12,110 nt of DNA from Anaerolineae bacterium. GTDB lineage: Bacteria > Chloroflexota > Anaerolineae > Aggregatilineales > Phototrophicaceae. Shown one piece after another: positions 1 to 5,277 of this stretch. Both the position numbers and the translations under genes were made by a program. The notes beneath the pieces were generated by a model that was given only the letters and a program-made list of their open reading frames with translations, searched no databases and was not told the origin of the DNA. Within the stretch, counting starts at the first letter, position 1. Each line of letters opens with the position of its first letter. The stretch covers positions 1-12,110 of the forward strand of contig JALONY010000067.1 in assembly GCA_025454715.1 (NCBI GenBank). Direction: 5' to 3'.

Positions 1-2
1 GG

Positions 3-119
3 TACGCGGTGGTGCGTTTGACGGTCGGGGAGCCGCCCTGCCCGACCTTGCTGACCTCGCCGGTGTTGGCCTGTCGCGGCCTCGACGTATCGGGGGTGGT
101 GGTGCGCCCCGCGCCGTGA
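3..119 (+). CDS. 3' end of an unidentified gene, cut by the left edge
   Basis: Frame 3 is open from the left edge to a TGA at 117-119 and reads about 38 residues, ending in GVVVRPAP. Nearly all third codon positions are G or C and TTG leucine is used, as in the confirmed genes of the window. The competing open frame (frame 2) has a much weaker third-position bias. The stop falls directly before the dispersed repeat block, the same arrangement seen after the stop at 11595. The peptide is too short to assign to a family. It could be chance open frame in GC-rich DNA. Confidence 0.4.
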   Translation, partial: YAVVRLTVGEPPCPTLLTSPVLACRGLDVSGVVVRPAP

Positions 120-136
120 GAGTCCCTCACCCCCAG

Positions 137-163
137 CCCCTCTCCCAATTTTTGGGCGAGGGG
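137..163. repeat. Palindrome, 10-bp arms with one mismatch
   Basis: The left arm CCCCTCTCCC (137-146) and right arm GGGCGAGGGG (154-163) flank an A/T-rich 7-base centre. One position is mismatched. It sits 10 bases after the GAGTCCCTCA lead-in, the same place as the 11618-11648 palindrome in the right block. Confidence 0.75.
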
Positions 164-169
164 AGCAAA

Positions 170-218
170 ACCAGAGCGGCGGGCGCTGCGCCCCTACAGG
201 CGTGTGGGGATGAGGGGA
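170..218 (+). repeat. ACCAGAGCGG repeat, copy 1
   Basis: A 49-bp unit begins ACCAGAGCGGCGGGCGCTGC and continues through GCCCCTACAGG to GATGAGGGGA. It matches 331-380 with one substitution and one single-base indel by my alignment. A shorter diverged relative is at 11656-11690. Confidence 0.9.
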
Positions 219-243
219 GCAAAACCAGAGCCTCGGATGTGGC

Positions 244-263
244 GGACGTGGCAGGCCACGTCC
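244..263. repeat. Perfect 9-bp palindrome
   Basis: GGACGTGGC (244-252) and GCCACGTCC (255-263) are exact reverse complements around an AG centre, followed by CTAC. The element at 11720-11739 has the same plan (GGAC ... GTCC, 9-bp arms, 2-base centre), but its inner bases differ and still pair. That pattern suggests a repeat family conserving structure rather than sequence. Confidence 0.8.
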
Positions 264-277
264 CTACCTGTTCTGCA

Positions 278-308
278 CCCCCTTCGCCCCGTCAGTGGGA
301 GAAGGGGG
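278..308. repeat. Palindrome around a CGTCAGT centre
   Basis: The C-rich arm 278-289 pairs with the G-rich arm 297-308, 12 bp with one mismatch, around CGTCAGT (290-296). The same centre and the CCCCCTTC/GAAGGGGG arms recur at 11618-11648. Confidence 0.8.
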
Positions 309-330
309 CGGGGGGATGAGGGGACGCGGA

Positions 331-380
331 ACCAGAGCGGCGGGCGCTGCGCCCCTACAGGTGTGTGGGGGATGAGGGGA
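331..380 (+). repeat. ACCAGAGCGG repeat, copy 2
   Basis: This is a 50-bp near-identical copy of 170-218 in direct orientation, preceded by GGGGACGCGGA. The GATGAGGGGACGCGGAACC motif also follows it (371-389), so a third partial unit starts at its end and stops before the promoter region. Confidence 0.9.
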
Positions 381-405
381 CGCGGAACCGCCTCGTGCCC
401 CCGAT

Positions 406-434
406 TTTATTTCAGATTGGGCGTGCGTTATAAT
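406..434 (+). promoter_or_regulatory. Candidate sigma-70 type promoter
   Basis: A perfect TATAAT is at 429-434 in otherwise GC-rich DNA. The hexamer 17 bp upstream (406-411, TTTATT) is only a weak -35 match (3 of 6). Transcription would start near 441, placing the 482 start codon behind a leader of about 40 bases. The low A/T content of the genome makes the exact -10 match notable, but this is a prediction. Confidence 0.5.
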
Positions 435-481
435 TTTCGTCACGCAAAGACAAAATGATAGCGAGAGCGAGTTTATTGCAG

Positions 482-1867
482 ATGGCCAAAGAATCGTTGT
501 ACCCCGATGTGCTGGGGCACATCACCACCGCCGAACGCCTCGCCGAACGCCTCGATTTGGGGTTGGTGCAGGTCGTGGCGGCCTGCCTGCCGTCGGTCGT
601 GCGGGTCGGCAAGTCGTTTCGGACGATTTTGCTGTTGCAAAGCGCGGTCGATGCGCCGGTCGAGCTGGTGGTGACGCTGGGCTTACCGGCGGTTGACTCG
701 GTCGGCAAGCGCGGGCAATTCAGCGCCAAGATGCTCCGCATCGGGGTCGGGATGCTGGCGGGCGAGGTCGGGATGGTGGTCTTGCCGGTCGTGTCATTGC
801 CCGATACCGCCCCGGGGGCGGTGCGCCTGACGCTCACCATCGTCTCCATCAAGGCGCTGGAGCGCGGCGAGCGCGTGCGTGCGCCCAGCGGCGGCGCGCC
901 GCTCTATTTGGACGGCCTGCGCCCCGAGACGCGCAAGACGCTGGAAAACCTCGGCAAGCTGCGCTACGTCGGGGGCAAAAAATCGGTTTTGACCGGCGAG
1001 GCCACCTTGCAGCCGACCGTGATGCTGGAGCCCGGCGGCCTCGGCGAGGTGGTCGATTTGAAGCCGGAATATCGCACGTTGTGGACGTATGCCGACCTGC
1101 GCGAAGACCCCTTGGTTTTGCTGGAGCGCTTCAAAGACGACTTGACCCAGCACGCCCTGCCCAGCATCGACCGCGTGAAGATGCTGGCACCGCTGACCGA
1201 GAAAGCCCAACAACGTTTCGAGCAGGCGGGCTACCCGCTCAAGCCGATCGAGGCCATGCTGATTGGGCGGGCGCTGACCAACGTCTTGGAATATGCCTGC
1301 ACCGGCCAAATGTCGTATGGGCGCACCTACCTGCCCCAACGCGATTACGAGGTCTTGCCCATCATCAACCAATACCCACACCAGCGCCAACCGTTGCGCT
1401 TGCGCTGGCTAGAGGCGGTGCTGAACGCGCTGGCCGAGGATGTGCGCGTGGCGCGCTACATGAGCCGCGCCATGGTGCGCGATGTGATTTTCGACGCGCT
1501 GCTGCACGACACGGTGTATTGGGCGATGGTCACGGTCGAGGTCGCCACCGGCATCGAGCTGGGCACCAGCGAGGAGATGGCGGTGCTGGCGCAACAATGG
1601 ATGACCAAATTCCAGCACGGCATCGAGACCGACGGGTTCGAGGGCATCTCGTTCGTGGACGTGTACGTGCCGCTGGTGTTGGCTGGGCTCATCGTCTATG
1701 ACGAGATGCTGTTGCCCGATGAAGACCTGCGCGCCTTCAACCCGCAATTTCAGGTCATGTTGCGCGAGCGCGCCGACGAGCGCACCGACGATAACGAGCC
1801 GGTCTTCGCGTTGGTGAGCGCGCAACTGGACAAGACCCTACGCAAATACGGCTTGGGTTTGCTGTGA
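482..1867 (+). CDS. Unrecognised protein, beta-rich N-terminus and helical C-terminus
   Basis: I do not recognise a family. The product is 461 residues from the ATG at 482. Roughly the first 145 residues look beta-rich, with alternating hydrophobic strands (RTILLLQ, VELVVTLGL, MVVLPVV, VRLTLTIVSI), as in an immunoglobulin-like or arrestin-like sandwich; that is a visual judgement. A Gly/Pro-containing linker follows, then a mostly helical part of about 300 residues rich in charged and aromatic positions. No signal peptide or membrane segment is evident, so it is probably cytoplasmic. An in-frame ATG at 455 would add nine residues, but their codons (ATA, AGA, AGT, TTA) are unlike the rest of the gene, so 482 is preferred. 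It has its own candidate promoter. The next gene begins 138 bp later behind another candidate promoter, so a functional link to the ligase cluster is only positional. Confidence 0.75.
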   Translation: MAKESLYPDVLGHITTAERLAERLDLGLVQVVAACLPSVVRVGKSFRTILLLQSAVDAPVELVVTLGLPAVDSVGKRGQFSAKMLRIGVGMLAGEVGMVVLPVVSLPDTAPGAVRLTLTIVSIKALERGERVRAPSGGAPLYLDGLRPETRKTLENLGKLRYVGGKKSVLTGEATLQPTVMLEPGGLGEVVDLKPEYRTLWTYADLREDPLVLLERFKDDLTQHALPSIDRVKMLAPLTEKAQQRFEQAGYPLKPIEAMLIGRALTNVLEYACTGQMSYGRTYLPQRDYEVLPIINQYPHQRQPLRLRWLEAVLNALAEDVRVARYMSRAMVRDVIFDALLHDTVYWAMVTVEVATGIELGTSEEMAVLAQQWMTKFQHGIETDGFEGISFVDVYVPLVLAGLIVYDEMLLPDEDLRAFNPQFQVMLRERADERTDDNEPVFALVSAQLDKTLRKYGLGLL

Positions 1868-1890
1868 GCGGTGCCCTTTATTAACATCTT

Positions 1891-1919
1891 TTGAAGATTT
1901 GACGATGACTCGTTAGAAT
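1891..1919 (+). promoter_or_regulatory. Candidate sigma-70 type promoter for the ATP-grasp/protease/esterase run
   Basis: TTGAAG (1891-1896) and TAGAAT (1914-1919) are separated by exactly 17 bp. They match the consensus at 4 of 6 and 5 of 6 positions. They lie in the most A/T-rich part of the 1868-2005 gap. Initiation near 1926 would give a leader of about 80 bases containing the 1946-1961 hairpin. Confidence 0.55.
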
Positions 1920-1945
1920 ACCGCGCAATTTATCGCTCACGGGGG

Positions 1946-1961
1946 CGCGCCTTTCGGCGTG
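1946..1961 (+). other. Leader stem-loop
   Basis: CGCGCC (1946-1951) pairs with GGCGTG (1956-1961), six pairs including one G-T, around a TTTC loop. An outer pair of arms, CTCACG (1936-1941) and CGTGAG (1972-1977), can close it further. It lies between the candidate promoter and the start at 2006. It has no T-run, so it is not a terminator. A role in mRNA stability or translation is possible but not shown. Confidence 0.35.
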
Positions 1962-2005
1962 GCCGTTCGGTCGTGAGGGTGTGGTGATGAAACGGGGTGT
2001 GTCCG

Positions 2006-3202
2006 ATGGCGATTTTGTTGGCGATGTCGAGCTACTTCAAGGGTGAAGAACTGCTGCGCGAGGCCAAACGGCAAGGCGCGCACGTCATTTTGCTGACCGA
2101 GGAAAAATTGCGCCACGACCCGTGGCCGTGGGAAGCCATCGATGAATTGTTCTTGATGCCCAATTTGTCCAACTTGACCGATGTCATCCACGGTGTGGCC
2201 TACTTGGCGCGCACCCGCAAAATTGACCGGATTATCCCGCTGGACGAGTACGACGTGGAGACGGCGGCCTTCTTGCGCGAGCACATGCGCATGACCGGCC
2301 CCGGGCTGAGCGCCACCAAGCTGTTCCGCGATAAATTGGCCATGCGCGTGGCCATCAAGGCGGCTGGCCTGCCCGAGCCGCAATTTACGCCGGTCATCAA
2401 CCACGACGACGTGCGCGAGTGGACGTGGCGCGTGCCCGCCCCGTGGGTGCTCAAGCCGCGCCTCGAGGCCGGTGCGATGGGCATCAAGCGCGTGCCCAAC
2501 GAGGGCGAGTTGTGGCAGCTCATCGAGCAACTGGGCGACCAACAATCGTTCCGCGTGCTAGAGCAATACGTGCCCGGCGACGTGTACCACGTCGATGCGA
2601 TGACCGTCAACGGCGAGACGGTGTTCGCCACCGTGTCGCGCTATGGCCGCCCGCCGCTCAACGTCAGCCACGACGGCGGCGTGTTCATGACCTACAGCCT
2701 GCCGGACGACCACCCCGAGGCGCAGGCGCTCATCGCCTTCAACCGCAAGGTCATCCAAGCGCTGGGGCACACCCACGGCCCGACCCACGCCGAGTTCATC
2801 AAGGCGCACCACGATGGCCAATTCAACTTCTTGGAAATCGCCGCCCGCGTCGGTGGCGCGCACATCGCCGACCTGATCGAGCACACGCGGGGCATCAACC
2901 TGTGGGGCGAGTGGGCGCGGCTGGAATTGATGACCATCCGTGGCGAGGCGTACCAGCTCCCGCCCATCAAGAACCTGCACGGCGCGTTGATGGTGTGCTT
3001 GGCGCGCCAGCACCAGCCCGACCTCTCGGCCTACGATGACCCCGAGGTCATCTGGCGGCTGGACAAGGCGCGCCACGCCGGACTCATCGTCGCAAGCCCC
3101 GACGCCGAGCGCATCGCCTTCTTGCGCAACAGCTACGTCGAGCGCTTCTCGCACGATTTCTTGGCGGTGGCTCCGGCCAAAGACAGCCACACCCAAGCCT
3201 AA
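2006..3202 (+). CDS. ATP-grasp ligase (carboxylate-amine/thiol ligase superfamily)
   Basis: The 398-residue product has the ATP-grasp order: an N-terminal Rossmann-like pre-ATP-grasp domain (MAILLAMSSYFKGEELLREA), an adenine-binding lysine segment PWVLKPRLEAGAMGIK (Lys about 150) with a short flexible loop, LEQYVPGDVYHVD, and the metal-site segment FLEIAARVGG (Glu about 277, Arg about 281). The Asn usual after this Glu is replaced by Ala. Members activate a carboxylate as acyl phosphate with ATP and join it to an amine or thiol. The closest look is to the carbamoyl-phosphate-synthase/PurK-like branch. No signal peptide is seen. The substrate is unknown. ATG at 2006 (MAILL) is chosen over the in-frame GTG at 1997 because the hydrophobic first strand starts there. 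No strong ribosome site is visible. The TAA at 3200-3202 is in the same frame as the protease that follows. Confidence 0.85.
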   Translation: MAILLAMSSYFKGEELLREAKRQGAHVILLTEEKLRHDPWPWEAIDELFLMPNLSNLTDVIHGVAYLARTRKIDRIIPLDEYDVETAAFLREHMRMTGPGLSATKLFRDKLAMRVAIKAAGLPEPQFTPVINHDDVREWTWRVPAPWVLKPRLEAGAMGIKRVPNEGELWQLIEQLGDQQSFRVLEQYVPGDVYHVDAMTVNGETVFATVSRYGRPPLNVSHDGGVFMTYSLPDDHPEAQALIAFNRKVIQALGHTHGPTHAEFIKAHHDGQFNFLEIAARVGGAHIADLIEHTRGINLWGEWARLELMTIRGEAYQLPPIKNLHGALMVCLARQHQPDLSAYDDPEVIWRLDKARHAGLIVASPDAERIAFLRNSYVERFSHDFLAVAPAKDSHTQA

Positions 3203-3211
3203 GCGTCCATC

Positions 3212-4423
3212 TTGCCGCGCCGCCTGCCCATCCCCGTGACCGCGCCCGACGACCGTCCGAACACCGAACCTGCGAGCACCATGCCCGTCCTCACCTCCAA
3301 CTACCCCGCCGCCCGTGCGGGCGAGGCCACCCTGCTGCCCACCCCGCAGCGGGTGTCCGCCCCGCCCGACTACAGCGGGCGCGGGGTGACCATTGCCTTC
3401 ATCGACTCGGGGTTTTATGACCACCGCGACCTGCGCGGGCGGGTGCGCGCTTATGTCGATGCCACCACCGACAGCATCACCCAGCCGCGCCGGATCGAAA
3501 AATCGCTCTACACGAGCTGGCACGGCATGATGACCAGCGTCATCGGCTGTGGCGACGGCGCGACCAGCGGCGGGCGCTATCGCGGCATCGCGCCCCATGC
3601 CGAGCTGGTGTTAATCAAAATCAGCAACCCTCGCGGCGGGGTCAAAGAGGACGACATCTTGCGCGGCCTCGAGTGGGTGCTGGCGCACCACGCCCGCCTG
3701 AATATCCGCATCGTCAATCTGTCGGTCGGCGGCGATTACGTCAGCTACGACGGCAACCACCCGTTGCACGCCGTCATCCGCCGCCTGACCGAGGCGGGCG
3801 TATTGGTGGTGGCCGCCGCGGGCAACCGCTCGGTCAATTATCTGTACCCACCCGCCACCAGCGCCGAGGCCATCACCGTCGGCGGCCTCGACGACAACAA
3901 CACCGATAACCGCGCCGATTGGCGGTTGTATGGGCACAATTATGGCCTCGGCTACGACGGCAGTGCCAAGCCGGACGTGGTGGCACCGGCGCGCTGGATT
4001 CCGTCACCGGTCATGCCCGGGACATCGGTGGCGTGGGAGGCGTTTTGGATTGGGGCATTTTTGGCCGCCCAACACGACCATCCGGTGCGAAAATTGGTCG
4101 AGTCGGGGCGGGCAAACCGCACGGTCGAAAAATTATTCGGCACCGCCCATTTGGAAGATTTGCTGAGTACGTTGCAGGCACGCGCCTATCAGCATAAACT
4201 CATAGACACGCACCACCAGCACGTCGATGGCACGTCGGTGGCCGCGCCGCTGGTCAGCGCGGTGGCCGCGCTGATGTTGGAGGCGCGCCCCACGCTGTCG
4301 CCCGCGCAGCTCAAGCGCGCCATCGTCCAGAGCGCGCAACCGCTGGGGCACCAACCCAGCGAACGGCAAGGGGCGGGCGTGCTCGACGCCAGCGCGGCGG
4401 TGCGCCTCGCGTTGGCGATGTAA
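3212..4423 (+). CDS. Subtilisin-like serine protease (peptidase family S8), no signal peptide
   Basis: The S8 triad is complete. Numbered from the TTG at 3212, Asp65 is in IAFIDSGFYDH, His104 in SWHGMMTSVIG, and Ser342 in DGTSVAAPLVSA. The oxyanion Asn205 is in VVAAAGNRS. The IVNLSVGG strand and KPDVVAPA precede the nucleophile segment. No signal peptide or long prodomain is present, so it probably acts in the cytoplasm. About 79 residues (260-338) separate KPDVVAPA from DGTSVAAP, where many subtilases have roughly 15-30. This insert contains a second PGTSVA (269-274). The start is uncertain: TTG 3212, GTG 3236 and ATG 3281 are in frame and none has a clear ribosome site. TTG is chosen because G/C third positions (20 of 23 codons) continue upstream of the ATG. 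It lies 9 bp after the ligase stop, so cotranscription is likely. A role in trimming a ligase product is inference. Confidence 0.88.
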   Translation: MPRRLPIPVTAPDDRPNTEPASTMPVLTSNYPAARAGEATLLPTPQRVSAPPDYSGRGVTIAFIDSGFYDHRDLRGRVRAYVDATTDSITQPRRIEKSLYTSWHGMMTSVIGCGDGATSGGRYRGIAPHAELVLIKISNPRGGVKEDDILRGLEWVLAHHARLNIRIVNLSVGGDYVSYDGNHPLHAVIRRLTEAGVLVVAAAGNRSVNYLYPPATSAEAITVGGLDDNNTDNRADWRLYGHNYGLGYDGSAKPDVVAPARWIPSPVMPGTSVAWEAFWIGAFLAAQHDHPVRKLVESGRANRTVEKLFGTAHLEDLLSTLQARAYQHKLIDTHHQHVDGTSVAAPLVSAVAALMLEARPTLSPAQLKRAIVQSAQPLGHQPSERQGAGVLDASAAVRLALAM

Positions 4424-4447
4424 GGTTTGGCACGATTTGGAACTGGG

Positions 4448-4452
4448 GGAGG
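4448..4452 (+). promoter_or_regulatory. Ribosome binding site deciding the esterase start
   Basis: GGAGG lies 10 bases before the ATG at 4463. It excludes the upstream in-frame TTG at 4427, which would place this site inside the coding region. Confidence 0.75.
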
Positions 4453-4462
4453 AAACAGGGCG

Positions 4463-5179
4463 ATGCACAGAGAACATCATCGGTGGTACAGCCCATCGTT
4501 GCAACGGCACATGGATTTGCTGGTGTTTGGGCACGGGGGCAGCAAGGTCTTGGTCTTCCCGACCTCGAAGGGCAAATTTTATGAGTGGGAAGACCGCGGG
4601 GTGTGGAACCACCTGAGCGACTGGATTAACGCCGGGTATTTCCAGTTTTATTGTGTCGATAGCGTCGATACCGAAAGCTGGTACAACTGGGGCGCGCACC
4701 CGGGGCATCGGGCGTGGCGTCAGACGCAATACGACCAGTATCTGTATCACGAGGTGCTGCCGCTGATGTGGAGCAAGAACCAGCACCCGTACACCATCGC
4801 GATGGGCGCGAGTTTCGGGGCGTATCACGCCATGAATTTCGGCCTCAAGCACCCCGATGCGGTCAACCGTATTTTGGCCATGAGCGGCATTTTCGACATC
4901 GCCTATTGGGCGGGCGGTTATACCGGTGAGCACGTCTACCTCAACAACCCGACGTGGTTCATCCCGGGCGAGCGTGACCCGCAACGCATCCGCCTGATGC
5001 AGCGCCAAAATATCGTGATTGCGGTGGGCAAGGACGACCCGCTGTTGGAGCGCTCGCGCCAGATGTCGCGGGTGTTGTGGGACAAGGGCGTGGGCAATGC
5101 CCTGCGCGAGTGGGACGGCTGGTGCCACGACTGGCCGTATTGGGAACGGATGTTGCGCGCTTATTTAGGCGGTGCATGA
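4463..5179 (+). CDS. Alpha/beta-hydrolase esterase, COG4947-like
   Basis: The product is 238 residues, the size of a minimal alpha/beta-hydrolase. The nucleophile elbow is GASFGAY with Ser117. A candidate acid is Asp191 or Asp192 in VGKDDPLL, and the histidine is His222 in WCHDWPYW. The sequence is rich in Trp and Tyr and has the VLVFPTSKG strand and MNFGLKHPDAV segment typical of esterase-D/COG4947-like proteins. No signal peptide is seen. It would cleave an ester, thioester or amide of unknown identity. It lies 39 bp after the protease and has a strong ribosome site. An intrinsic terminator begins seven bases after its stop, marking it as the last gene of the run that starts at 2006. Recurrence of this hydrolase type with ATP-grasp genes is from memory, not from a search. 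Confidence 0.85.
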   Translation: MHREHHRWYSPSLQRHMDLLVFGHGGSKVLVFPTSKGKFYEWEDRGVWNHLSDWINAGYFQFYCVDSVDTESWYNWGAHPGHRAWRQTQYDQYLYHEVLPLMWSKNQHPYTIAMGASFGAYHAMNFGLKHPDAVNRILAMSGIFDIAYWAGGYTGEHVYLNNPTWFIPGERDPQRIRLMQRQNIVIAVGKDDPLLERSRQMSRVLWDKGVGNALREWDGWCHDWPYWERMLRAYLGGA

Positions 5180-5185
5180 AAAACA

Positions 5186-5225
5186 CGCCCGATGTGGACA
5201 AATTCACGTCGGGCGGGTATTTTTT
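5186..5225 (+). terminator. Intrinsic terminator after the esterase
   Basis: CGCCCGATGTG (5186-5196) pairs with CACGTCGGGCG (5205-5215) over 11 pairs with one G-T, around an 8-base loop. GGTA and six T (5220-5225) follow. This is a textbook rho-independent terminator and the only one in the window with a proper T-run. It separates the first ligase run from the AT-hook ligase, which lies only 52 bp beyond. Some transcription probably reads through, or an unrecognised promoter lies in 5226-5260. Confidence 0.85.
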
Positions 5226-5267
5226 AAGAGAGTGGCGCTTTACAAGGTGCTTCATTTCAGGATTTCT

Positions 5268-5272
5268 GGAGG
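5268..5272 (+). promoter_or_regulatory. Ribosome binding site deciding the AT-hook ligase start
   Basis: GGAGG lies five bases before the ATG at 5278. It shows that the open frame upstream, which runs back into the esterase and through the terminator, is not translated as part of this gene. Confidence 0.85.
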
Positions 5273-5277
5273 AAATC

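Larger units (their letters stand above)
120..400. repeat. Left block of dispersed palindromic repeats, no gene
   Basis: This stretch is a mosaic of short modules that recur within it and again at 11607-11841. It holds a GAGTCCCTCA lead-in, C-tract/G-tract palindromes, ACCAGAGCGG-type repeats and an ACCTGTTCT module. Open frames across it translate to low-complexity Pro/Gly/Arg peptides with no domain and are not genes. Such modules are typical of intergenic dispersed repeats in large bacterial genomes. The listed sub-elements give the exact repeats. Confidence 0.8.

Noticed and set aside
116..319. Short + strand frame beginning MRVPHPQPL
   Set aside because: It is a translation of the dispersed repeat block. 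Such peptides recur wherever the repeat occurs.
5239..5267. TTTACA as a -35 box for the AT-hook ligase
   Set aside because: The hexamer 17 bp downstream (ATTTCT) is poor, and transcription would start inside or after the ribosome binding site.
5077..5277. A 67-codon N-terminal extension of the AT-hook ligase
   Set aside because: It overlaps the esterase in another frame and crosses an intrinsic terminator. The GGAGG five bases before the ATG at 5278 fixes the start.
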